This document shows positions 12,656-24,797 of a stretch of DNA of 64,000 nucleotides, piece by piece. This DNA comes from Lycocorax pyrrhopterus obiensis. Lineage: Eukaryota > Chordata > Aves > Passeriformes > Paradisaeidae. Within the stretch, counting starts at the first letter, position 1. Every line of letters begins with the position of its first letter. The stretch lies in the NCBI GenBank assembly GCA_014706295.1, contig JACSVZ010000002.1:103472431-103536430 (forward strand), in the 5' to 3' direction. Made by a program: the position numbers and the translations under genes. Under the pieces are notes generated by a model. The model was not told where the DNA came from, made no database searches, and saw nothing but the letters and a program-made list of their open reading frames with translations.

Positions 12656-13309
12656 TGTGTGGCAGGACATCCCCTCTCTCTCATGGCTGGGGCATTTGGA
12701 AGAGATAACTCAGGCCAGATTAATAGCCCAGCAAAGGGTCAGAGAGCCCAGCAAGAGGTCTCCCTCAGGTGCCTGAGAGTCTGAAACTCCAGCCCCAGTA
12801 CATGTCTTGGTATGAGAGCAGATATGGAAAGAGATAAAAGAAAATAAACATCGGTGATGGAAAGACATGGTTCTTATGTCTGTAAAAGTCCACACAAATC
12901 ATCACAGAGCAGAAGACTTTTACCCACTCCTTGGAAACATGTGAGACGATTTCTCCCTGGAGCTTGGACGCAATGCCAGGTCACTTTCCCGGGAATTAAG
13001 AGAGAGGATTTTTCGATGTGTACTCCATCAAGATTGGGTGGTAAGAAACATTGGGTCCTAAGTTACACTATTTCTTAGCTAGCTGTAAATTTAATGGTAC
13101 CTTTAACTCTGTGTGTATAATACTAGTATTCACTTTTGTCTTATCCCTGTGTAGTAATAGTCTGTTTTAAGTCTTATATCTGTTAGTTTTGTGTCTATGA
13201 ATAAATAATTCATTTTATAATAGACCGAATCATCCATTATTAAAGAACTTGGGAATGAGACTGGGTCTTGGGGTGCTGGCCACCTCAATAACATGACTTC
13301 CTGCTGCCA
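12656..13309 (+). mobile_element. Possible solo LTR of an endogenous retrovirus
   Basis: A block of about 650 bp is more GC-balanced than its flanks. It begins TGTGTGGCAGGACATCCCC, carries AATAAA at about 13200, and ends near ...GCTGGCCACCTCAATAACATG. The style (TG start, polyadenylation signal in the last quarter, pyrimidine-rich start) resembles ERVL-type LTRs of birds. If it ends at 13309, the flanks are AAGGC (12651-12655) and GAGGC (13310-13314), a 5-bp target duplication with one mismatch. Boundaries and family are inferred. I see no matching second LTR and no internal genes. Confidence 0.4.
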
Positions 13310-13927
13310 GAGGCCTGAGAAAAAGGCAAGAGCTGATTTAAACCTACATCATCCATTCATAACAGGCTGTAAGGAAAGTAAGATCCCAAGCTGCCTAGTT
13401 ATAAATAGCAGGAAAGACTTAGAAACATCTATCTTGACTACTGCAGTTACAGACTCCTAACAGTAACATTTGCAAAGACAACGAAATACTGTTCATTTGC
13501 AGTAAAGGATTTAATAAGTACTTCTTACCATGATTGAAGAATGGTTTGTCCCATCTAGTGAACTTGTTTTATCTTTTAGAAAACTTACAAATTGAATAAT
13601 GAGAGGATTGCACATAAATGTAATTATTTTAATTCCACAGAGATGTTTTTTACATTACCGTGTGGGCAAGAACAGGAGGGCTGAAATTGGTCTTCGGGTA
13701 GATGATGGAATGAAATAAGTATTTCATAATGGGAGCGACATGACAAACTTGTGATAGTATCATGTGAAAACTCAGATTCAAGTACATCTGTGTTGTATGC
13801 TTCCTTCACTAGTTTTGGCCTTCAAAAGCAGACATAAATTTTTACAGTCTTCATCAGTCTCTAAAACTTTTCAGTCAAAATGTCCCCATAGAACGCTTTG
13901 TAAAAAAAGTACGCTCCAGTTAGGTGG
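13310..13927. other. Spacer between two LTR-like elements
   Basis: This is unique AT-rich sequence. I see no gene or repeat in it. Confidence 0.5.
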
Positions 13928-14554
13928 ATTAGTGTTTTGGTTTTGGCTGCGACAGATTTCATTTTCTTCTTAGTAGCTGGTACAGTGCTGTGTTTTGGAT
14001 TAGTATGAGAATAATGTTAACACATTAATGTTTCAGCTGTTGCCTAGAGTTTGCCCGAAGTCAAAGGCTTTTCAGTGTCTCCCGCACTTCCAGTGAGGAG
14101 CTGCATAAAAAGCCGTGAGGAAGCATGGCCAGCGCACGTGACCCGAAATGGCTAAAGGAATTTTCCATACCACAGAATGTTGTGCCAAGTATATAAGTTG
14201 AGGGAGTAACCTGGAAAAGGACTGAAGAAGTGATGTGCAGATGGGAATGAAGAAGTATCGGTCAGTGGGTGGTGAGCCAATTGTATTGTGCATCACTTGT
14301 TCCTCTTGGGTTCTGTTATTCTCTCTTCCTCTCCTTGCAATTACAATTATTATAATTACTATTAGTAAATACACAACAACAACAACAATAACATTAACAA
14401 CAATAATTAGTTTCTATTATTAAATTGTTCTGGACTCAACCAACAAGGATTACCTTCTCATTCTAATTCTCCTCCCCAGTGTGCCAGGGCGGGGGAATGA
14501 GTGAGCAGCTGCATGCTACTTAATTGCCAGCTGGGGTTAAACCACAGCAATTAC
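13928..14554 (+). mobile_element. Solo LTR of a songbird-type endogenous retrovirus, with target-site duplication
   Basis: The LTR proper is 13933-14549, plus orientation. It starts TGTTTTGGTTTTGGCTGCGA, continues through TTCTTCTTAGTAGCTGGTAC and a promoter-like TATATAAG at about 14190, then an A/C-rich (ACA)n tract at about 14370-14400. Near the end it has TTAAATTGTTCTGGACTC and finishes GCCAGCTGGGGTTAAACCAC. I recognise this order from a common bird LTR family. Flanks ATTAG (13928-13932) and ATTAC (14550-14554) fit a 5-bp duplication with one change. Internal gag, pol and env are absent, so this is a solo LTR left by recombination. Many substitutions indicate an old copy. It may still contain promoter and polyadenylation signals. 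Confidence 0.85.
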
Positions 14555-16499
14555 TTGGGGCAAAGAGTTTTGAAGAATGTTTGTTCTTGTGGAAGAGAAA
14601 TGTCTTTAATTTCCAATTTATATTATGGGATGTTTAGCAGCTGAGTTATATTGAACCATGGCTGATCTTCCATTCTGAACACCTATCACTGAATAAAATC
14701 AGCTGATCACCAAGAGCAGTTTTGGTGACCTTTTATGAACTACAGGCATGAAATTCCTTCATCAGTGTCATACTATTTTATTTGTTCACACACTGCTCTG
14801 AAGACAGTGTTCTTTTTGACCACACAAACTGTAAAAATTGAAAAAATATTCTCTATTCCAAAGACAATACAAGATTGTAAAAAAGGAGGCATATAAGTAC
14901 ATAATGTAAATAAAAACTTCCATTCTCATCTCAAATGTTTTTTCCTATTTGATGGCCTATAAAGGAAGGATGAAGTATTAGAGAATCTTTCAGAAAAAAT
15001 CAGCATAAACATCCCCATTTTTAGTGGTTGTTCAATGCACTGGGAGTTTTGCAGCGAGGTGCAGATATGTTTTGCAGAGGGCTGTTTGTGAGCCCTTGGC
15101 TATTGCGCATACTCAGTGTGCACTGTTGCCTCCCAGTTTGAACACAGGCAAGTCCTGTAGTATGTTGTGTATAGAATGAGGAAGAACCTGGCTGCTAGGG
15201 AATTCAATTTATTTCCATTAACTTTGTTATAGTGCCTGCCATAAAGATTTTTCCTCACTTGAATATAGTTGGAGAAGACAAACAAGTAGAATGCTTGGGT
15301 GTTCCTCACCTGTGAGGCCAAACTGGACTTCCAGGAAAACAGTGAACACCAGCAGAGATCTGAGAGTGCAGCACCTGCTTCATGGCAGCAGAGATTTCTC
15401 CAGCTGCAGAATTCTTACCAGTTTTCAGAGGTCCACATTTGTCTGATGGGAACAAGCAGGCCTTTACAATTACAAAGTATTCATTTATCTGATAATGAAC
15501 TTTAAAACCTGTGGTTTTTTTTGACGACTAAGAATTGTCACCTGCCACTAGGGATGCCCTTGCTAAAGGTCACTAAGAAGTGACAATAATTACTGGCCAA
15601 AGTAAATCATCAGCCTGCTTTTAAGAATATTCCCTTCAACATATGAAGAAGCCAAGTAATTCGCAAGGACTCTGTGTGAAGATATTCTTACACTGAAATG
15701 TCACCTAATAATTTAAATATGAGTGATAACATTTTATTTACTATATTGGGTCAAAAGCACTTGCCTTTGGTCAATGATAAATTGATCAGTCCTACACACA
15801 GGAAAAGTGTCTCACATTTTAAACCAAGCTATACTGAACATGTGGCAAATCTATGGGTTCACAACGTCAAAGAATAATACTGAAAATTTCATCATTTTCT
15901 CATCAGATTTTCTCTATTGTCTGCCCTTTAAAAATCTATTCCGACACTCTGAAAGCTATATGGTAGCTGAATCCAATAAACTATTCAATTTTTTTTACTA
16001 CAATACCATGACTCTGGGAAGAAAAGCCTGGGAAATCTAATTTAAATTGTCACTGGTTTTATTGAGGAACAAAACCTCCTGGTTTTCTGCCATCTGATAA
16101 TGGCCTTGCATGAGCCTGTATTTTCAATAAATTTTGAACTACAAAAAAAACCTCACATGAATACTTGAGGAAATACTGGAGCCAAAACGGAGCAAAACTT
16201 TTCTTTACATACATGCTTAAAATTCACCAGGCAAAATGTCTTTTTCATTTCAGCTGATGAAAACAGTACTTTTTTTCAGTTTTTTCCTCTTCCAAAACTT
16301 TGGTTACTCTCTGAAATTCTTAAGAAAAATTTCTTAAGCTTTGATGTAGCATTCACTGTGAGTGATTCAAAGTAGCTCTTTTTTTGTTGTTTGAGGTTTC
16401 TGCTATCCATATACGATGCTTTATCTGCAGCCAATTTCAACCGTGAGAATATATTCTCTGGAAAGAATATGCAATGTAATACTACCAATCTTTAATTGG
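14555..16499. other. Unique AT-rich sequence, no gene recognised
   Basis: I found no gene, RNA gene or recognisable repeat between the solo LTR and the next CR1. Frames are below 80 codons. Confidence 0.6.
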
Positions 16500-16676
16500 A
16501 ATCATAGAATATCCACAAGGATCATTGAAGTCTAAGTCCTGGCCCTGGACAAGACAACCCCAAGAATCATATCACATGCCTGAGAGCATTGACCAAACAC
16601 TTCTTGAACCTTGTAAGGCTTGGTGCTGTGACCCCTTCCCTGTGGAGCCTGTTCCAGTGCCCACCCACCCTCAGTG
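16500..16676 (-). mobile_element. CR1 LINE, 3' tail fragment
   Basis: This is a minus-strand CR1. The plus strand starts ATCATAGAATATCC, lacks part of the usual GGAAGGGACC segment, then matches the same subfamily as the copy at 7798-7970 (TGCCTGAGAGCATTGACC, TTCTTGAACC, GGCTTGGTGCTGTGACC). It extends further 5' than that copy, to about CCACCCACCCTCAGTG. It is non-coding. Confidence 0.88.
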
Positions 16677-16694
16677 CACTTGTTTAATTGCCAG

Positions 16695-16756
16695 ATAGCC
16701 TAATATATGCTATATGCTAATATAATGGTCCAATAACCTTATGGTAATTAGGCTAT
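16695..16756. repeat. Inverted repeat beside a CR1 end
   Basis: ATAGCCTAAT at 16695-16704 and its exact reverse complement at 16747-16756 enclose 42 bases of AT-rich sequence. It lies about 20 bp beyond the 5' break of the neighbouring CR1. It could be chance, or a very small inverted-repeat element that arrived separately. Confidence 0.45.
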
Positions 16757-17200
16757 TGTATTCCCAGGGATACAATCACGTTTTCAAAAGGATAAAGGAA
16801 CTGGGAGCTCTTCTGCATGGTGTGGAGGAATGGAAGGGGAGAATTTCTCTCTGCACCACTTTCCTGAAATCAGAGTCCTGACTGTAAATACCCCTGTTTT
16901 GAGGCACTACACCTCCTCTAACCTTCTCCTCTCAACTCAAAACCCTCTCTTTGCCTTACAGATGTCTCAAGAGCCCTCAGCCTTGCACGCAGCGGAAAAT
17001 CGCTCTTACTTTCAACAAAACAACAGTTGGAGTAGATTACGTCTAGTTGAAAAGTGTTAGGATATGGCCTTTAGTTATCCCCAAAGGACAAGAGAGTAAC
17101 AAGAGAGGATCACCCCAAGCTTAAGTGACCCATGCACAAAATCAAAGTTAAATAATGATAAGCCTTTCAACAAGTGAAACAAGTTGCACTGCAGCAGTGA

Positions 17201-17938
17201 CCCAGTGCCATATCTGAGATGGTGGTAGAGTACAAAATATCCTGCAGGTTGCTGATGGAATCTGAAGAAAATCACCGTGATTTTGAAGCCACAAATATTG
17301 GGAGTGAGAAGCTAGCCACACAGCCCAAAAGAAAGAGATCTGCAACACCTATGCTGGAGTCCATAAAGCAACTGAAATACTAGGAGCAGAATACCCACTT
17401 TAGTTACTGCCCCAATTGTGAGGACTACACTGGATGTCCATATCAGCTCCTGAATGCCAGCCAGTGCTGTGTGGGAATGGATTAAACAATGGAAAAAACG
17501 CAGATGGAAATATTTGGGTAACCCATCTGGGCCACCAAGGTCAAAAAAAGACATCATGACATACCAAATCTGTTTTGCTGTGCTTAGAGGACTGCTATGT
17601 GCTACATGTAGTGCCAGCATATGCCATCCACCCACAAACACTTCTGCTACCATGACTCTCACAACAGACTGTTGGAAAATGAGTGGTGAGGAGATTCGCA
17701 GTGGGGCAGGTGTACAAAAATACACATATAACAACCTATAGGCAAGGCACTAGATGGCAAGCAGTGTCTTCCACGAAAGACCTAATCTTGACTCTGGTAC
17801 ACAACAACAGTGAGAATGATAAATGAGATTGCAAGTAACTTGACAATTGACTATGTGAATAATGCCACACTTGTAATGAGTAATTTTACTTGGAAAAATT
17901 TTCATATTAGTGTCATTAACAATCAGTTCAGATATTAA
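17201..17938 (+). pseudogene. Retroviral envelope-like relic (tentative)
   Basis: One plus-strand frame is open for 60 codons at 17201-17380. It contains a furin-type basic site (Lys-Arg-Lys-Arg at 17327-17338) followed by Ser-Ala. After several stops the same frame is open again at 17792-17935, with three N-glycosylation sequons (Asn-Leu-Thr, Asn-Ala-Thr, Asn-Phe-Thr) in quick succession. A basic cleavage site followed by a sequon-rich, cysteine-bearing region is the pattern of retroviral surface glycoproteins. Against this, the overall stop density is close to random for this base composition, I see no clear fusion peptide or membrane anchor, and no matching LTR pair flanks it. If real, it is long dead. 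A chance resemblance is quite possible. Confidence 0.25.
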
Positions 17939-20900
17939 GATCTGGCGGATGTCTCAATGTGCATAAATAGTTTTGCAAATGGCAGTGCATGGAACTAATC
18001 TGTATGGATATTTATGGGCATGTCAACAGAACAAAAAGTGGGCTGTGTAGCAGTTCACACAGGTTAGATCCAGTTGACAATACTATTAACATATGGACTT
18101 TAGATAACTCAACAGGATGAGGGAGTAACTTACTTTTAAGGATAGACAAGTATAAGCAACCTAATGCTTGTTTTGTACTCTTTGAGACAAGCAGGTTGTG
18201 AGCACCAAGAAATGCTGACAGTTTCTGGGCATTGCAAGGAATTTCAATGAGACAACCAAGAATTTGATTTTGTCTATCAAATTGGATAACTGATGGTCAT
18301 CAGGTTATCATCAGGAGAGGACCCAAAGAACTCCAAACCTCAATAAGGTCTGTGCACAGCATGGCTAGAATCTAGCCTAACTTAGCCAACTTATCTCCTC
18401 GACAGTGCCATCCCGCTTGCAGAGCAGACAAGTACAATAATTTGTAAAATTGCATTTATCTGTAATTATGTCATTTTTTCCAGTTTCAGTTAGACACTGC
18501 TTTATCATTTGTTTTTAAACCACAAAAAGAGGATTCCACATTTCCCAGGACATGGTTGCACCTGCTCACCAATCCATCCAACATTTAACCTCTTATCTCA
18601 GACCTGCCAGGATTATACTTGTATCTCTTCGAAGACAACTGTAGTCTGTACATATTGTGGCTTTGGTAGCAGTTGCCATATTAGGAGACCTAACAAAACC
18701 GGCTAGCAGGCAAACACAGGCTCTTCACATTACTGCCTGTTAGAAATTTCTTATCCTCTATTTCATTCTGGTTTTAGGCTTGCCCTGACAAGAGATACTT
18801 CATTCAATTCCAAATTCCTTCCCTTCTAAGCCCTCCATTATCCTTGAGAGCTCAACCTTTACAACTCCAAAGCTCATTTGATGACTCCTTCCAAGCCTTA
18901 TCCAAATTTCCATGTTCTTATGCCTGAACACCCAAGAGCTTCAAGTTCTCCATGTTTCTGCAGTCCTTCAGTGCTCGTTCTCATTCTGCACACTATGGCC
19001 TGCTTTGACATGGTCCTTATCTGGCTATTCTTGTTCAGTCTATCCTTCCTCTTTTCTCCCTAAAGCATCTCTTTAACTTAGCTGCTGCAGCCTAGTAAAA
19101 CTCTCCATCCTTCTGCCTCTTCCCATAGGCTCTGACAATGGATCCAGATCTGACTGCTATTTAAAACACTAAATGTAGGCATCATTTAATCCAAATCTAC
19201 CCACATCTACTTTATTGTCTGGAAAAAATGACTTTGATGAAGGAGGAGAAATTAAAAAGGAAAAATTAAAAAAGGAAAAGTAAATCAAACAATATACAAA
19301 CTGTAGGTTTATATTTTCACAAGAGCTATTGAACCACTGCTTTGTGTTCTAGCTTCAGGAGAAACACAGTACTTACAAAATTATTGTGGTATGCCTTTTC
19401 TGGAGGGAAAGAGGACAAGAACAAGCCTGTGCCCTCCAGAAAACTGTGACTGATAGAAATCAAGTTTACATTTTAACAGATAGCACTGAGGAATGACGCA
19501 AATACTTCACATTTAAGGTTTCAGTTCACATGTGCTCAAACGGGAGCAAGAAAAATCACTAACAGTTTCTTTGGGCTCCTTTCCTTCAAAGAATAAAGGA
19601 AACAAACGAATTGAATGAAAAGCTGGTCTTTAAAAGAGCTGTGTTTCTTTTAGAAGAGCTAGAAAATTGTGACCAGTATGTCAATCTGAACTATCAGTGG
19701 TAGGTGCACAGGAATACATAAAATTGATCTCTTAACTCAAAGTCTTTCTAAACAGGGGACTTGAAAATGGAGAATGGTAATTAAGTCTCCATAGAACTAC
19801 TTTTATTAACTATAACTAGCAATTTCAATTGAGGGTTTGGCAGGAAATGCCTGCTTTAAGAATGAATATCGCTTACTCGGTGACACTCAGAAGTACAAGT
19901 AGATTTGTCAACGTGGTATTTTATTCCAGGACAATTGAGTCATCCACCACATAGCCAATATATTTGCTAAGAGTTACGTAAGTGGCCTTGGAAAAAAATG
20001 GAATATCTAGGTCTTATGCATCTCAATGAAGGAAGCAGATTGTCATAACAACTTTGAAAATGCCATTCTTTCAGTCACAATTAATTTTAGCCCAGCACAG
20101 GCACTTCACAGAATTGAAAACCAGAAATTCAACAATAAAACTGAAGGTGATTGCTAAAAGGTGCAGCTTACGGACTCTTTCTACATCTAGCTTGTGAATG
20201 CTTGCTGAAACAGTCTTCTCACTGGGCATGAAGGAACAAAAGCCAGAGAAGATGGAAAATGAAGCCCATGAAAAAGTCTTATTCATTGTACATTTTGGAG
20301 AATTTGAATAATGTATCTTCAAAGGTAAGCTGTCAATATTACAGGAGGGTCTCAACTAATTAACAACAATTAATGGATTTAAAGCACATACTCAAGTGCT
20401 TTGCTGACTTGAAGCCTAAATAATGGTAAAAAAATAATCCTGTGTTTGAACTGCTTGCTTCTTTTTGAGTGAACAATTTCTTCTGTACCATTCAGAGACT
20501 TCATCAGAGTAAATAATGCTTGGTTTTTGTGTGACTCTCCCTGAGCAGCAAGGGCAGAGAGACCAGCTTGTGACCTAAAGACCTTACAGACTAACACTTC
20601 CTCCATTTTAAAAATGGACAGTCATGAAGATCTTTTTTTGGTAAAGTGTGGATCAGTGTTAGTTTCTTTACATAGAAAGTTTATTTAATGTACATGTGCT
20701 ACTTACAGAGCAGACAACCTGCACAATTACAAACATATAAGTAATACTAAAATTCCTTTGTATTTTTAAAAATTTTTGTTTCTCTTTTTCCCTCTAAATC
20801 ATCAACTGTTTCATTGCTTTTCCCTCACCCATATCATCTCAGTCTAGAGACAAGTAACGTTCCTTAAGCTGAAATATGAGATTCTGCCAAGAATTTCTCA

Positions 20901-23900
20901 ATGCAAAATCTCCTTTCCATATTGTCAAGACTCACGGCATATAAATTTTTCTCAGTTGGAGTGTTATCTGCTTTGGCTGAGAAGTGAGTTTTGAAAAAAC
21001 AAGGTGTGAAAAAATGTCACTCTTTGTTTCATCCAGGCTGGTATCATCTGTCATACGTATTGCTATTATTTATTTAGCTGGACTGAGCAGCAGTTTGTTT
21101 TTATTTGATCTCTTTGGCTTTTGACTTTGCTTCTCCAGGAGTCCTTTTGTCTCCCCTCTTCATCATGCTTTGTCTTATGTGAATGGCCTGTCAGCATCCA
21201 TGGATATCATGGTCTACCCTGTTTTTGTTTTGGTTCTTACAGGCTCAAAAAGGCAAGATGAAACAAGGCAAAGGAGAAACACCTTCTGTTCCTGACTGGT
21301 AAAAAGGCAGGTCTTGAAAGTTTCTTTAATTTTCAAGAATATTGCTAGATTGAAAGAATATTATTCTTTCTGAGTAATAAACTCTCTGCTTATTACAGAA
21401 TACCTTTCATCAGAAGATCACAAAATACCTCTCAAACCAAATTAACATCATTTCCTTATTTTCATGAAACCCTGATTATTGAAGAGATTTATCTGCAGTG
21501 ACTCAGCAGGTCTGAGGAACCGTAACTGAGACCAAGATATTTTTGAAAGACGAGCCTGACCACTGTAGCTAAGAATATTAATTCTTTAAAAGATGTTTCA
21601 AATATTTTTCTTTTTGAAAAATTACTCTCAGTTTACTTATCCTCACTGAGAGATCTTCACGGTCAGAGTGAATATAAGGCAGGTGTACCGTAACATGGCC
21701 AAGCCTACTGCTGACTAGACCAAATGCAAACTCTGCAGAAATGTGGTGGGGCTGTAGTAAAGGGGCCATGGATAATATTCCTGTTGCTAAATACGGGCCA
21801 GTCATGCTTATCTTCAAATGCATATTCTGTCTCTGTGAGGTGGTTTCACAACGATGTGTAGTCCTTCCATTTGGCTGTACTACAAGGGCACTTCAGGTGG
21901 TGTTTGCCACCACCTTTCCATGTGTTTTGTGCACTTGTATCATGTGTAGTTCTAGCTGAATCATTCCTTCACAATGAAATTAGCCTTTATCTTGAAATAC
22001 ATCTCAAAATACTGATCAAGTTGATGTAAGTTATATGTTTTAAGATGGTAATAGAACCAAATGTTAAGTAACAGAAGAGAAAATAAACAACAAATAGGGA
22101 TAGTCTCTCAAGTAATTTGCTCCCATTTGTACATGTATCAAGAAATTCAATGTATTGACTATTGATTTCATAGGGAAACAGTGTCTTTTGTAGATAAACT
22201 AATATTTATCACATTGTGTTCCTGCAGCAGGATGATTAATAATTGTATAAGGCAGGTACTTTTACATAGGTGAATATCTTTACATGTGTAACAAAAAATT
22301 TAAAGGCTGAAATCCTTTGGCATACAAGTGGACCTTAAATGATTTAGGTCAGTTGATCATGAAACCCTAGGAAATAGAGAAAGAGAAAGATGACAGACCT
22401 TCACACAAAACATGAGTTCAGTGTATAAACATGTGATTTTCTGCTAATAAGCAGTTGAAGACAATCAGGTAACAGGCTGTGTTGAAACTGTCCTAGGGCT
22501 GCTAAGTTGTTTCATTTCAACCTCTTCTCAATTACAGCAAAAACTCCAGGACCAAACTGATACTGAAACTTTACTTTTCTTTTTTTCCCCCCACTAGTAT
22601 AGAATTATCCTCTTTACATTTCATGTCAACTGAAACAGTTGCTGTCCCACTACTGAACTGCAGTGCTCTCAGATTCATAGAGAAGATGCACAAGATTATC
22701 AAATAAGATGTGCTGTTGTCTGCTAGCTTACTTGTGTGAAACTAAAATATGAAGTGCCTCTCCATGGAATTCCTTTGGAATACAATGCTTTATTCCATCT
22801 TCCAAATAAAATTGTTTTATTTTAATGCTGAATGTCCATGGAAACTATTCTTCCAGCTGTGGCATACTGAAATGTCTGTGGCTTAGAGGCTTGCTCCAAG
22901 ACCTCTATCACCAACACTTTTCACGAATGCATGTGTTCAGGAAAATATGACAAAATATTGGTGTGAATCTTTTAGACTGTCTTTGAAAAAAATAAGCAAG
23001 TCATAGTCATGAATGTTTACACATAAAAGCCTGTAAGTGCATGCACTATACGTGTATGTACGTACAAATTCAAATGCATCTACACAGATACATACATACA
23101 AAAAAATTACAGACTGTCAATTTCTTGACACCTGACACCGGCTTGTAGATAATAATAAACATGATTGACTCCTGCAAAATGTAATCCTAAAAAAATTAGA
23201 TTTATGTCTCCTGTCTGTTTGGACATAATATCAGAGGTTTGGATTTTGGTTTTCTTGAAATGAAGCCCTCCAAACCTTTAGGGGAAAAAAGTCTAGAATT
23301 ATATATGGTTGCTATATAAATTACGTTGCCCAAAGATAATCACAATGGGATTATTGAAAATATATTTAATGTTGATTCCTGCATTGTGGCTTCAAGAGCT
23401 ATCAGATTTAAAAGCAGAAAATATGCAGAGAAAGTATTACTGAATACCAAGTACATCTTTTTGTGTGGAGCAGAAGTACAGATCTGTCTTTCTTAATGAG
23501 GATTCCCTAAATCTTATGAAATATTTAATTGTTATTCTATCTATTTTAGAATGACAGGACAGTAGTGATCAGTTCAAACCACACAGACGAAATTTGAGGA
23601 AAACTCTAGAAATCTTAACACAGAAAGTGTGCTCCTATATGTCACTGTCTGTCTTACATCAGTGAAATCAAGTAAAGAGAAAGATTTCAGTTTCTTCCTA
23701 CTTCCATAGCAACAGAAGACCAGACATGTTGATATCTACCATCAACAATATATTCAATTTTATGAGACACTTAAACCTCTTTTAAATTAAGTTCTTTAAG
23801 AATTTTTAAGCTAATTTCCTTGGGAAAGACAGTGTTGCATGGTCTTAGAGGCTTAGAAATTCTTTCCATGAAGAAGAAATTATTCCTATTCCCTGTTGGA

Positions 23901-24777
23901 ATTTGTGGCCGTAAAATAAATGAGATTTTATCTCATAGCTATAACAGTTTGAAAAATGTTGCTGGAATGGGGTGAGATCCAATCTCTTCTGGGTACATGT
24001 GGGTAACTGATATTCATAGGAAGGACTTTTTTTATGCAGATGGAGAGGAAAATAAACAAGGGACATGCGACTGGCATCACACTGCAAGCAAAATAAGTAT
24101 TGATATCAAGCTGGAAGTTCAAAGGGGGGGTTTCTATACAGATATAGACAATTTACATTTCCAAAGAGCTGAAATGAGAAATGCTCCTTACTTGACTCTT
24201 ATACACCCCTTTGGAACGAAGAATAGATACTTTCTTGCAGTAATGTAGTTGAAGTTCAAGGTTATTTCTGTATATTGAGAATACATTAATATATCATAGC
24301 TAATATGCTTAGAAATACTTCAAAATGGTTGAAACACATCAAACACATCAAAGCATTGGTTACATGAGATTGTATTTCTATACAGGGATATGAACCACTC
24401 AGTATTTTGGGCTACCTTGCAAAGAAGAAATCACCAAGAGTCTCTTCTCTGAACAAAATTACTTTACACTCTGGTCACTCAGATTCCTTTCACTTTGATA
24501 AAAACTCCAGTGTGTGTGGATATGAAACACGGTAAAAAAAGCACACAGGGTTGGAAAGCTATTAAGAAGGGAGCATGAATTCAAGTCAACTTCCAACCTT
24601 GAAATGATGAGGTTATTATAAATCATATCCTTGAAATACCAAGGTGAAGGGAGAAATGTCCCGTGTCCTTACAACCGCACTCACTTTACGTCACTTAGAC
24701 AGTGTGCTGTTCTCATGCAGAAGAGGGCTAATTATGAATGGTTGTTCCCCACTCCTATCCGATTCCACAGGCTTTGA
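17939..24777. other. Long unique AT-rich stretch, no gene recognised
   Basis: Nearly 7 kb without a repeat family or gene that I can identify. Frames are below 95 codons and lack domains. An A-rich patch lies at about 19246-19285, and short palindromes such as GTACGTAC lie near 23060. The region could be intron or intergenic. Confidence 0.55.
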
Positions 24778-24797
24778 ACACACACACACACACACAA
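24778..24797. repeat. (AC)n microsatellite
   Basis: About ten AC dinucleotides without interruption. This is a standard length-variable microsatellite. Confidence 0.95.

Noticed and set aside
14370..14407. (ACA)n/(AAT)n repeat as an independent microsatellite
   Set aside because: It is the A-rich tract within the solo LTR, also present in reverse in the LTR fragment at 45.5 kb.
16959..17060. Pyrimidine-rich TTGCCTTACAG directly before an ATG, as a spliced first exon of the envelope-like relic
   Set aside because: The match to a splice acceptor is fair, but the frame stops after 32 codons and nothing ties it to the later frame.
17312..17734. Minus-strand open frame of 140 codons
   Set aside because: No recognisable domain. 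It overlaps, in the opposite direction, the region whose plus strand looks envelope-like, and is probably its shadow or chance.
23037..23075. Short palindromes (GTGCATGCAC, GTACGTAC)
   Set aside because: Short self-complementary words in alternating purine/pyrimidine sequence, expected by chance.
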